This document shows, in pieces, positions 1-8,191 of a DNA stretch of 52,828 bases. Under the pieces are notes generated by a model. The model was not told the DNA's origin, did not search any database, and saw nothing but the letters and a program-made list of their open reading frames with translations. The position numbers and the translations under genes are program-made. Within the stretch, counting starts at the first letter, position 1. Every line of letters starts with the position of its first letter. The stretch is taken from positions 1-52,828 of the forward strand of contig NVWB01000024.1 in the NCBI GenBank assembly GCA_002733575.1. The letters are read 5' to 3'. Source of the DNA: Blastopirellula sp. Lineage in GTDB: Bacteria > Planctomycetota > Planctomycetia > Pirellulales > Pirellulaceae.

Positions 1-205
1 ACTGTGTGAACTGAAGCCCGCCTGCCGCCAAACCATCGAGATTCGGCGTTTCGATCTCACTGCCATAGCAGCCCAAATCGGAGTAACCCATGTCATCGAC
101 CAGCACAAATATCACGTTGGGCTTGTCTGCTGCATGACTGCCTGCCGCCTGAGTGAACGACACCATGAGTGCCGCAATTACGATTGATAAGTATCTTTTA
201 TTCAT
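1..205 (-). CDS. Sulfatase, N-terminal fragment (cut by window edge)
   Basis: Reading the minus strand from the ATG at 205-203 gives a signal peptide ([17 protein letters not shown], then an Ala-rich end), followed by [20 protein letters not shown]. The tandem Asp after a hydrophobic beta-strand is the metal-binding start of the alkaline-phosphatase-like sulfatase fold. Only about 68 residues are present; the C/S-x-P-x-R site that becomes formylglycine lies beyond the window. It is the first of three same-strand sulfatases, so it is probably an exported enzyme removing sulfate esters from polysaccharides. The exact substrate cannot be read from this piece. Confidence 0.85.
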   Translation of the reverse strand, partial: MNKRYLSIVIAALMVSFTQAAGSHAADKPNVIFVLVDDMGYSDLGCYGSEIETPNLDGLAAGGLQFTQ

Positions 206-342
206 AATAAATTCTCTTCTTAATTAATTAACCTTACAGCAATTTTAAGTTTGTCTTCTGTTGACCATCTAAGTGTTTCTTCTCAGATCACCGTCTACTT
301 GTGATTTAGTTTGAGATGATTTTTATTATAGCTGGAAACCAA

Positions 343-1797
343 CTAATCTGGAATTGCCTCATTCGGGTCAATGTCCTCACCTTCCCAATTGGCGACTCCA
401 TTTTCATAGATGAGTATCCTCTTGGCACTACCTGGAACTGGTTTTTTGTTGATTTTTGGAAGCTGTTTTCTCAACGCCAGTTTTTCTTTCGCGTATCGTG
501 TGTCAGCTGCCAAATTCGTAAATTCGTTCGGATCATTGATCATGTCGTAGAGTTCTTCCGAACCATCCGCATATTGAATGTATCGCCACTTTTCGGTGCG
601 TACGCCGTGGTTGTCGTGATTGTCTGTAGTAATTGCCGGGCGGGTTCTTGACGCGTTTGCGTCTTTCAATTGAGGAATCAAGCTAAGGCCTTCTAGGTGT
701 TCTGGAATCTCCAACCCACACAATTCACTCAGGGTGGGGTACATATCTAGAAGTTCCACAGCGCGAGGGGAATTTTGGCCTGACTTGACGCCTGGTCCAG
801 CGAAAATCAAAGGCACTCTCGCGGAGCGATCCCACAGCGTGTTCTTTCCTGTGATTTGTTTTTCGCCTAAGTGATAGCCGTGATCAGACCACAGAACGAC
901 AATGGTGTTGTCGGCCAGATTGTTTCGTTCTAGCGCATCTAGTACTCGCCCTACTTGGCTATCGATAAAACTTACACTGGCCAGGTAAGCCTGTACGATT
1001 TTCATCTGTTCGCCTGCTTGCAGTAAAAACTTTTGACGCGGTTCTGGCAGCTTCCAATGCAAGTACCAACTAAATCGCGGAGTATCTTTACGATCATCCA
1101 ACAGCATGCGAGGCAATATCACTTCGTCTTCTGGATACATATCAAACCACTTCTGCGTGGCAAGTAGCGGCACGTGAGGCAGTGAAAAACCGACCGCCAT
1201 AAAGAAAGGGTCTTCCGGCTTTTTATCTAACTGTTCGACAGCCCAACTTGCGGTCTTCCAGTCTTTGTGGTCCGAATCTTTGAACGGATAGACGGCCCAA
1301 TCCATGCCGTTACCGCCACGAGGCGTCGCCACACGTTTCTCTTTTGGCCTTAAGCCTGGATCAGTCTTGCCTACGACATCAAACTCTTTCACGCCCAAGC
1401 TGTTCCAATTTCTCCCGTGGTAAATTTTTCCCACGGTAGAAGTCTTATAGCCAGCATTCGAGAAATGTTGCGGCAATGTCACCAGATCTTTTAACTCATC
1501 CACCGTGCGGAACCATGGAGCCAAACCATACACCCCGGTCGTCGAGGGCCGTAGCCCAGTCATTACACTGGTCCGAGACGGATTGCAAATAGGTGCCTGA
1601 CAATGCGCGTTGGAAAACAAAGTTCCCCGATCCGCCAATGCGTCGATGTTGGGCGTCTTCACCTGCGGATGGCTATCTAAACAGCCGACCCAGTCATTCA
1701 GATCATCGATCACGATAAAGAGTACATTGGGAGGAGCCGCATGGCAGATCGACACCGTGAGTGTCGCTATCAATATTGATAACCATCTATTCTTCAT
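343..1797 (-). CDS. Secreted sulfatase, iduronate-2-sulfatase-like
   Basis: The 484-residue protein starts with a signal peptide ending near AAPPN. The metal-binding DD is at residues 31-32 (VLFIVIDDLNDWVGC) and the formylglycine site CNPSR begins at Cys71, followed by TSVMTGLRPSTTGVYG. Length and the DDLNDW start resemble the iduronate-2-sulfatase/choline-sulfatase branch. A distal WSDHGYHLGEK segment supplies further metal and active-site residues. Cys-type sulfatases need activation by a formylglycine-generating enzyme, which is not in the window. Inferred role: desulfation of glycosaminoglycan-like or algal polysaccharides in the periplasm or outside the cell. Neighbouring sulfatases on both sides suggest a shared locus. 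Substrate unknown. Confidence 0.92.
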   Translation of the reverse strand: MKNRWLSILIATLTVSICHAAPPNVLFIVIDDLNDWVGCLDSHPQVKTPNIDALADRGTLFSNAHCQAPICNPSRTSVMTGLRPSTTGVYGLAPWFRTVDELKDLVTLPQHFSNAGYKTSTVGKIYHGRNWNSLGVKEFDVVGKTDPGLRPKEKRVATPRGGNGMDWAVYPFKDSDHKDWKTASWAVEQLDKKPEDPFFMAVGFSLPHVPLLATQKWFDMYPEDEVILPRMLLDDRKDTPRFSWYLHWKLPEPRQKFLLQAGEQMKIVQAYLASVSFIDSQVGRVLDALERNNLADNTIVVLWSDHGYHLGEKQITGKNTLWDRSARVPLIFAGPGVKSGQNSPRAVELLDMYPTLSELCGLEIPEHLEGLSLIPQLKDANASRTRPAITTDNHDNHGVRTEKWRYIQYADGSEELYDMINDPNEFTNLAADTRYAKEKLALRKQLPKINKKPVPGSAKRILIYENGVANWEGEDIDPNEAIPD

Positions 1798-1843
1798 TAC
1801 AATCTCCTCTCAGTATCGGTAAGCAGCGTCAAAACTTCTTGAA

Positions 1844-3268
1844 TCAAAACATTGGCTCGCGCATTTCACTGTTCATTTTCTCCCACAGGGCCACGAGTTC
1901 GGCCAGACGATCAGGATTGGCCTTGGCCAGGTTCTTCTCCTCGGAGATATCTTTCGACAAGTCATAGAGTTCCCATTGTGCTTTACCAATGTTCTTTTTG
2001 TTGCCCATGCGTACCAGTTTCCAATCGCCGTGTCGTAAACCGGCCTTGCCACCTTGTCGCCAAAACAGGGTTTCGTGCGGTGTGCCGGTGTTCTTTCCGG
2101 TGAGATAAGGTACCAGATCGACGCCCTCGATTTGTTTTGGGGCAATCGCACCGGCTAACTTGGCCGCCGTTGCGTAGATATCGAGCGAACTGACTGGTTT
2201 GTCGTACACCTTGCCTGCTGGTAAAGAACCTTTCCACTGAACCATAAACGGCACGCGTAAGGCACCTTCGTACATCGAACCTTTTTCTCCTTTCAGAGGC
2301 AAGTTCGAGGAAGTCAACTCACGAGTCGGGCCGCCGTTGTCACTTACGAAAAAGACCATCGTGTTCTCTTCGATTCCCGATTTCCTCAATTGTTCCATAA
2401 CCGCTCCAACGCTGTCATCCATGTTCGCCAACATGGCGGCAAAAATCCGGCGGTGGATATCTTCGATGTGAGAGAATTTCTCCATGTAAGCATCCGCCCC
2501 TTGAAGCGGGCTGTGAACTGCGTTGTAGGCGAGGTACAGAAAGAAGGGCTTGTCATCGTGTCGATCAATAAAATCAACCGCTTCACGTGTGAGTGCATCG
2601 GTCAGGTATTCGGTTTCTACAACTGGTTGTCCGCCACGTGTGATTGGGTTGTCGGCATCGTAGTCTGGCTCGTTGCCGCCCATGTGATCGGTGTAGATGA
2701 AATCTTTGTTGCCAATCCAACGACCCTTTGCACCACCGGGAAGCGTTTTGCGACGCAACATCGTGGTGACTCCTTTGTAAGGAGGCGGCACGAAATAATG
2801 GCCTTCGTGCATGAACCCAAAGAACTCGTCAAAGCCATGCCGAAAAGGATGATAGGCCGCAGTGCCACCTTGGTGCCACTTGCCAATGATGCCTGTTGTG
2901 TAGCCAGCATTTTGCAGGGTCTCGGCAATCGTGACTTCTTTCGCTGGCAGACCGATAGTTGGGTCTTCGTTGCGATGGCCAATCGGGTTGTTCTCATAAC
3001 CGAATCGCGTAGGAATCCGACCCGAAAGTAAGCCAGCGCGGGAAGGACTGCAATTGGGGCCAGTCACATACCCGTTGGTGAAACGAACGCCATTGTTGGC
3101 AATCGAATCAATGTGAGGCGTGGGGATTTCCGCATTACCCTGACAGCTAAGTTCGCCATAACCGAGGTCATCCGCAAACAGCACAATGATGTTGGGTTGA
3201 TCGGCAGACAGGATGTTCTGCACACAGCATAAGACAAGCAGGCCGAAGATGGCAGATTTCAACTTCAT
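1844..3268 (-). CDS. Secreted sulfatase, arylsulfatase-A-like
   Basis: The chosen ATG at 3268 follows GAGAG about 7 bases upstream and begins a clean signal peptide (MKLKSAIFGLLVLCC); an in-frame upstream start at 3286 would only add six residues. About 474 residues. Metal-binding DD at residues 33-34 (FADDLGYGELSCQG), formylglycine site CSPSR at Cys73, and FFVSDNGGPTREL later in the fold. The DDLGYGE start is typical of arylsulfatase A-like planctomycete enzymes. Only 46 bases separate it from the next sulfatase downstream, so the two may be cotranscribed. Substrate specificity cannot be judged by eye. Confidence 0.92.
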   Translation of the reverse strand: MKLKSAIFGLLVLCCVQNILSADQPNIIVLFADDLGYGELSCQGNAEIPTPHIDSIANNGVRFTNGYVTGPNCSPSRAGLLSGRIPTRFGYENNPIGHRNEDPTIGLPAKEVTIAETLQNAGYTTGIIGKWHQGGTAAYHPFRHGFDEFFGFMHEGHYFVPPPYKGVTTMLRRKTLPGGAKGRWIGNKDFIYTDHMGGNEPDYDADNPITRGGQPVVETEYLTDALTREAVDFIDRHDDKPFFLYLAYNAVHSPLQGADAYMEKFSHIEDIHRRIFAAMLANMDDSVGAVMEQLRKSGIEENTMVFFVSDNGGPTRELTSSNLPLKGEKGSMYEGALRVPFMVQWKGSLPAGKVYDKPVSSLDIYATAAKLAGAIAPKQIEGVDLVPYLTGKNTGTPHETLFWRQGGKAGLRHGDWKLVRMGNKKNIGKAQWELYDLSKDISEEKNLAKANPDRLAELVALWEKMNSEMREPMF

Positions 3269-3483
3269 ATTTATCTCTCGTAGCAATTAGGGTTCATGTT
3301 ATCTCAATCATAACCCATAAAACATCGAGAGTTTTTCATCTCTGTCTAAAATGTGCGTTTTGCAGGAAGAAAGAATGAAATTGTGCCACAAATTATTTCA
3401 TTCGATTCGTCTGTCCGCAATATGCTAGAATGCTAGGGCTTAATTTTATCGTCAGGGTTTCCTCTGCGGTAGCGAAGCGGAAC

Positions 3484-4497
3484 TTAATGTTTGCCTACAT
3501 TACATTTGGGAAGAGCTGCCTTGAATTTTGACACTCCGGCATCCGTGACCTGCGTGCCGGTGAGGTTCAAGAAATTCAGACTGGTCAAGCCTTTCAGATG
3601 TTCTAGCCCGGCATCCGTGATCTGCGTGCGATGGAGGTTCAGGCTTTTCAGACTGGTCAGATCTTTCAGATGTTCCAGCCCAGCATCCGTGATCTGAGTA
3701 TCGTTGAGATACAGAGTTTTCAGATTGGTCATGCCTTTCAGATGTTGCAGCCCGGCATCCGTGATCTGCGTGCCGTTGAGCCACAGGGAATTCAGACTGG
3801 TCAGGCCTTTCAGGTGCATCAATCCCTCATCCGTGATCTGCGTGTCGTAGAGGCTCAGGCTTTTCAGACTGGTCAAGCCTTTCAAATGTTCCAGTCCCGT
3901 TCCCATGATCTGAGTGTCCCTGAGGTTTAGGTAATTCAGACTGGTCAAGCCTTTCAGATGTTCCAGGCCGGCATCCGTGATCTGAGTGCCGGTGAGGTAC
4001 AGGTTTGTCAAGCTTTTCAAATGTTCCAGTCCCGTTCCCGTGATCTGCGTCCCGCTGAGGTTCAGGTTTGTCAGACTGGTCAAGCCTTTCAGATGTTCCA
4101 GCCCGGCATCTGAGATTTGTGTTTCTTGAAGCCACAGGGCTTTCAGACTGATCAGGTCTTTCAGATTTTCCAGCCCGGCATCCGTGATCTGCGTGTGGCT
4201 GAGACTGACTTCAATCACCTCACCTGATTCGTTGAGCGAGACCTTGCCGCCATTCTCCAAAACCCACTCGACCGCCAATTTCTTCTGCATGGCCGCCAGC
4301 CTCGCCTGATAAAGGCTCACACTCAGCGGCACGAGTAGGACGCAAAGCAGCGTCACTATAATCAATAGGGTACGCATACTAAAACGGAATTTGGAACGCC
4401 CCTCTCGATTCTTGGACGAATCCCCTTTTGGTTCTCTGACCACGTCACGCGGTTGAGGTGTTGTGCTTTTATTTTGGTTATCAGGCTCGTTCATCAT
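3484..4497 (-). CDS. Membrane-anchored leucine-rich repeat protein
   Basis: 337 residues. A polar N-terminus is followed by RFSMRTLLIIVTLLCVLLVP (about residues 38-57), a single membrane segment preceded by the F-S-x-RTLL signature common in planctomycete membrane proteins. From about residue 100 there are nine full and one partial leucine-rich repeats of 24 residues (TQITDAGLEHLKGLTSL type, resembling cysteine-containing/BspA-like LRRs). One unit, near residues 146-166, is three residues short. The repeats are nearly identical also at DNA level, which suggests recent tandem duplication. LRRs usually bind proteins; the partner is unknown. The orientation of the repeat domain relative to the membrane cannot be proven from the sequence. 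Confidence 0.85.
   Translation of the reverse strand: MMNEPDNQNKSTTPQPRDVVREPKGDSSKNREGRSKFRFSMRTLLIIVTLLCVLLVPLSVSLYQARLAAMQKKLAVEWVLENGGKVSLNESGEVIEVSLSHTQITDAGLENLKDLISLKALWLQETQISDAGLEHLKGLTSLTNLNLSGTQITGTGLEHLKSLTNLYLTGTQITDAGLEHLKGLTSLNYLNLRDTQIMGTGLEHLKGLTSLKSLSLYDTQITDEGLMHLKGLTSLNSLWLNGTQITDAGLQHLKGMTNLKTLYLNDTQITDAGLEHLKDLTSLKSLNLHRTQITDAGLEHLKGLTSLNFLNLTGTQVTDAGVSKFKAALPKCNVGKH
3503..4190. repeat. Tandem 72-bp repeats inside the LRR gene
   Basis: Recurring blocks such as TCAGACTGGTCAAGCC and CCGGCATCCGTGATCTG appear every 72 bases (one interval is 63). They encode the 24-residue LRR units of the gene spanning 3484-4497. The near identity at synonymous positions means unit number may vary between strains. 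Confidence 0.85.
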
Positions 4498-4796
4498 CTT
4501 TTATTACCCGGGATTTCCATTTGGAATTACCTGGAACTACTCCTGGCTTGGAATGCCGCTTATTATAACAGCATGTGCCCCCCCGCGTCGAACGCGACGA
4601 TTTTTCGACACTTCTCACTGAACTCCACCACGAATCCAAGCTCTCTGTGTCCTCCGTGCCCTCTGTGTTTAAAACTTCTTTCTTGGTGCCTTTGTGTCTT
4701 CGTGCGAGAATTTATTGATGCCGGTTTTTAGATTGTCTCTCGATAAAGAAATGGAATCGATAAACTGAATTCCCGAACTAAATCAACCCGTCTTGA
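4498..4796. repeat. Intergenic stretch with a CTTCGTG-type repeat remnant
   Basis: No gene seen. Around 4640-4715 are short, imperfectly repeated words (CTCTGTGTCCTCCGTGCC, CTTGGTGCCTTTGTGTCTTCG). The same word type, in inverted orientation, occurs at about 33783-33815 (CCACGAAGGTACTAAG and ACACGAAGG), so this is probably a dispersed intergenic repeat family. Confidence 0.4.
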
Positions 4797-5348
4797 TCAG
4801 TTTGATGGTCGACTGGCAGCGGAGTACACCTTGAAATTTGCAACGGGAACGGGAACGGTATTGATTTTGAATCCTATCACACCAAAATCTCCATCTGCCT
4901 TGTAGACTTGTTGCCATTTTGTCGATCCGAACTCGATTCCACCGGAGAACGATGCACCAATTTGGCTAGGTGGAATATCAACGGCACGGACTTCATTAAG
5001 ATAGAACTGAGCCTCCCCAATCATTGAACCTGATGTTTCGGATCGAATTTCTACAGGAACTTGCATGGTAAGTTCGTAGCGATCTCCGAAATATGCAACC
5101 GAATTGAACAAGGGAACATTTTCTTTTCCATAGGTGATGAAGTGCCGACAATCAGAATATATCTGATCCATTTGCATCGCTGGTTCAATTTGTGAAACTC
5201 CCTTTGCCGCGAATTCTTGGTGGTCATGCCTTAGGTAATAGCTATGACCAATGAAACCAAAGAAAAGTATCCCCCAAAGGCACGGGATAAGCAGAAACCC
5301 GACAAGAGGAAATGCTATTAGAATATAAATTAGTTTGCGATTAACCAT
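4797..5348 (-). CDS. Hypothetical membrane-anchored protein
   Basis: 183 residues, family not recognised. Residues about 5-33 (LIYILIAFPLVGFLLIPCLW and following) form one or two close membrane segments. The rest is a soluble domain rich in beta-strand-like stretches with no Cys motif or catalytic signature. The arrangement, a short N-terminal anchor with a roughly 140-residue domain, suggests an exported, tethered protein. It stands alone between the LRR gene and the outer-membrane barrel pair, on the same strand, with about 200 bases free on its 5' side. Reality as a gene rests on length and the start-proximal hydrophobic segment. Confidence 0.6.
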   Translation of the reverse strand: MVNRKLIYILIAFPLVGFLLIPCLWGILFFGFIGHSYYLRHDHQEFAAKGVSQIEPAMQMDQIYSDCRHFITYGKENVPLFNSVAYFGDRYELTMQVPVEIRSETSGSMIGEAQFYLNEVRAVDIPPSQIGASFSGGIEFGSTKWQQVYKADGDFGVIGFKINTVPVPVANFKVYSAASRPSN

Positions 5349-5547
5349 GATTGACTTTTAACCGCAATTCGAGCGATGAGATAACTTCTCTGTTTGATAA
5401 TTATTGAGATTAGAGGGACAACTGAGTTCGCGGTGCGATGAGCGACGATGAATAATAAAAGTGGTAGTAATTCCCCTTTTGCCTCGAATCGCCCTCAGCG
5501 TTATTACCCGATATCAAAGGGTACGGCAGAGTGAAATTAATAATCTG

Positions 5548-6681
5548 CTAAAACCACCAACCGGAGCGGAGCATGAGAGTTCCGTCCATATCGAGTTTGC
5601 TTGGGTCGTTGCGGTATTCAAATTTACGACCAAAGATGTAGCCGATTTCTAAGAACGATTTTCCGCCCCCGTTTCGTTTGCGTTCGAGCCCTATTAAGAA
5701 TCGATAGTCGGTCAGGGTAAGAAAGTCTTTGCTGTCAATTGGATGTTCAACAGCCCAGGTGCCGCCACCGACTTCGCCTGAGATGTACCACCAGTCTTCG
5801 TAATTAGGGCCGTGGCTCCAAAGCTGTAAGTAGCGAGGTCGTGGGAAAATTAATTCCAGGCGATGATCGTCGGTAAAATCCCAAATCAACCCAACCGCTG
5901 GCAATATCTTGTAATCATCTCGATTTAAATAGACCGCGCCCATGATTAATTGAACTTCTGGAGACCAATTATAAGCGGCAAAGGCCATACCGCTGATTCG
6001 TAGGGCATCACTATCGTTATTTTGGAAGTCGGTGTAATAGCCAGCAGTGACCGACATGAAGACGCCCCATTGTTGATTAAGTTTAGTTATCCAGCGTGTT
6101 GTCAGATAAACGTCATACAAAGTTGCCGGGGCTTGAAAAGACTCTGGCCCTACTAAAAAGTGCATGCCATAGCCGGGCGTAATCATCAAAGGCGATTGAC
6201 GAGTTGGGTGCGGAAAACCAAAGGAAGCGGTGGCCAAAACATCGGTCATGCCAATGTTATCTCCGCTGCCTGCAATCCAGGTGCTATCTAACGACACCGT
6301 TTTTAAATAGCCCGGCTTGTGATCTGCTAATTTTGGCCGTGATAAAAAGATTTGATCCTCATCGAGATACAGTCCATCTTGATCATGGATGCTTGAGGAG
6401 TAGTTATTTAATTCAGGCGGTAAAATTTCAGCGGGGAGTGAGAGAGTTGAGTTTTGTTGACTGAGTCGAAAAATAGGTTGACTACCATCATAGGTAAACT
6501 TCGGGATGTCTTCTGGAAAGACATTGGTTGCAGGAAGAGGATTTACCTGGCGATCTAAGATGCCACCATGAATCGTGCGGAAATCTCGCTGCGCCCAACC
6601 TTGAGATTGTGCATGAACTATCGTGGGAAACACGATGGCAACAGCGAAGAGAATCGGCAGATACTTCACGGGGAACAACAT
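5548..6681 (-). CDS. Outer-membrane beta-barrel protein, DUF6268-like
   Basis: The start at 6681 gives a good signal peptide (MLFPVKYLPILFAVAIVF... ending VHAQ); an in-frame start at 6711 adds ten residues. The body is made of alternating aromatic/hydrophobic strands, for example LMITPGYGMHFLVG and YDVYLTTRWITKLNQQWGVF. It ends in SGWWF, a C-terminal aromatic typical of proteins inserted by the BAM complex. The block RPRYLQLWSHGPNYEDWWY-SGEVGGG has a counterpart in the upstream neighbour, so the two are paralogs, separated by about 35 bases and likely cotranscribed. I match this pattern to the planctomycete barrel family DUF6268 from memory. Transport or structural role unknown. Confidence 0.7.
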   Translation of the reverse strand: MLFPVKYLPILFAVAIVFPTIVHAQSQGWAQRDFRTIHGGILDRQVNPLPATNVFPEDIPKFTYDGSQPIFRLSQQNSTLSLPAEILPPELNNYSSSIHDQDGLYLDEDQIFLSRPKLADHKPGYLKTVSLDSTWIAGSGDNIGMTDVLATASFGFPHPTRQSPLMITPGYGMHFLVGPESFQAPATLYDVYLTTRWITKLNQQWGVFMSVTAGYYTDFQNNDSDALRISGMAFAAYNWSPEVQLIMGAVYLNRDDYKILPAVGLIWDFTDDHRLELIFPRPRYLQLWSHGPNYEDWWYISGEVGGGTWAVEHPIDSKDFLTLTDYRFLIGLERKRNGGGKSFLEIGYIFGRKFEYRNDPSKLDMDGTLMLRSGWWF

Positions 6682-6714
6682 TCGGCTTTCTGGTAAAGAA
6701 GCAATAAACATAGA

Positions 6715-7938
6715 TTAAAATTTAAAACCAGATCGCAGCATAAGCGTGGCATCCAAGTCTAAGTCGGCCAAGGTGCTTTCATAGATGATCTTTCGAGACC
6801 ACACATATCCGATCTCAAAAAATGCGACTGATTGATTGACTTGAGTGGATTCCATACCAAAGAAGACACGGTAGTCATTGATGTCGATCCGATCACCTAC
6901 TTCGTCCATGGCCATAAAATCATAGCGTTTGATGGTCCAGCTACCGCCACCATACTCGCCTCCGACATACCACCAAACGTCTCTGTTTCCAAAAGTGCCC
7001 CAGTATCTCGAAAGTCGAGGGTAAGGGAACGTGATGTCGTAGCGTGAATGTTTATTAGGTTGCCAGAGAACCCCTACGACGGGAAGTAATTTCGTTGTCA
7101 TGCGATCAAGATAAACGACTCCTCCTTTGAGTGTTGCCGTAGGAGTTAGCGCCACGTTGGCTACCGCCAGACCTTGATATCTGACACTACGACTGGTGAT
7201 GGTGTTGAAGTCAGAGTATGCACCAATTCGCAAACCGAGCTCGGCCCAAAGTCTCGGTGAGAGATGGGGATCCCAACTTCCGTCAACGTAAGCACTGTAT
7301 GCATTCGCGGGTAAATCTTGTACGCCATTAGATGGGCCGTCCCACAAATGCAAGACAAAGGCAGGTGTTACACGCAAAGGTGCATCGGTATGTAAGAAAT
7401 TAGGGAACAACGCGGTAGTTGAAAAATCAAAATCATGCGTTTGCAAAGCATCAGGATCGGTATCCAACTTGGGTAACCACGTGAAACGAAACGACACGTT
7501 TTCTAAAAAACGCTCGTACGGAAATTTGGGTAAACCGGTATTTCCGTAAGGCTGACTATAAGGTGGAGGCGGCTGTGTGTACAACGGCGGTGGCTGCTGA
7601 GGATAATAAGCCGGAGGCCCTGTGCCAAAACCTGTAGAAGCAGGCGGGTAACTGGTGGGCGGAGGATACGTGCCAGGGTAACTGGCCGGAGGCAACGAGG
7701 GCGGAGCATAGATGTTGGAAGCCGATGACGAATAAGGATCCCAGGCTCCAATCGTGCCACCTAAACCACTAGGTGCCGCGCCAATCGGAGTAGGCGCAAC
7801 AGCGCCAGGGTTTTGATAAGCAGTGATAGCCGGCGTGTTGATCGTGGAAGGAGGTTGCACGGTTTGTGCGTACGATAACACAGGTAAACCACATACGGCG
7901 AGGCATATACTCGCAAATTGAATTCGTGTTTTTTCCAC
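6715..7938 (-). CDS. Outer-membrane beta-barrel protein with proline-rich linker, DUF6268-like
   Basis: I prefer the GTG at 7938 as start because it opens a signal peptide (VEKTRIQFASICLAVCGLPV, then LSYAQ); the open frame extends to 8097 without a plausible signal. About 407 residues. After the signal there is a Pro/Tyr/Gly-rich, low-complexity stretch (roughly residues 60-150, repeated PPPxY-like units), then a barrel domain homologous to its downstream neighbour (FPYPRLSRYWGTFGNRDVWW; C-terminal RSGFKF). The Pro-rich arm may be a flexible periplasmic or wall-spanning spacer. The paired barrels probably form an operon. Confidence 0.68.
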   Translation of the reverse strand: MEKTRIQFASICLAVCGLPVLSYAQTVQPPSTINTPAITAYQNPGAVAPTPIGAAPSGLGGTIGAWDPYSSSASNIYAPPSLPPASYPGTYPPPTSYPPASTGFGTGPPAYYPQQPPPLYTQPPPPYSQPYGNTGLPKFPYERFLENVSFRFTWLPKLDTDPDALQTHDFDFSTTALFPNFLHTDAPLRVTPAFVLHLWDGPSNGVQDLPANAYSAYVDGSWDPHLSPRLWAELGLRIGAYSDFNTITSRSVRYQGLAVANVALTPTATLKGGVVYLDRMTTKLLPVVGVLWQPNKHSRYDITFPYPRLSRYWGTFGNRDVWWYVGGEYGGGSWTIKRYDFMAMDEVGDRIDINDYRVFFGMESTQVNQSVAFFEIGYVWSRKIIYESTLADLDLDATLMLRSGFKF

Positions 7939-8080
7939 GATTTTCTCAAGCCTACAGCTAAAAAGGTCGATCTTTAAAAGTTGGAATCGCGGCAAATAAG
8001 TACCAATCACCGAACATTGGGTCAAGGTCGATTCTATTTGGAATCGATAAGCGACCATTAGCAGGTCCGCTAGCAAAAAA

Positions 8081-8118
8081 GAAAAAACGCCCGGCAAGGT
8101 GTTCTTACCGGGCGTTTT
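8081..8118 (-). terminator. Rho-independent terminator
   Basis: A perfect 11-bp stem (AAAACGCCCGG at 8084-8094 with CCGGGCGTTTT at 8108-8118) around a 13-base loop. Read on the minus strand it is followed by TTTTTTC. It sits about 75 bases past the stop of the 8192-11620 gene and ends that transcription unit. Confidence 0.88.
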
Positions 8119-8191
8119 GCGTGAAGTCGCAGTATCAACTTGCTCTCAAGCTGCATGCAATGATTGCAGCAGCAGGATCAAGTGTTTGGCC

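Noticed and set aside
2390..3031. 213-codon plus-strand frame opposite a sulfatase gene
   Set aside because: Complete overlap with the conserved sulfatase on the other strand, no ribosome site, no recognisable motif.
3503..4190. Evenly spaced repeats as a CRISPR array
   Set aside because: The repeats are 72 bp, in frame and encode LRR units; there are no unique spacers or cas genes.
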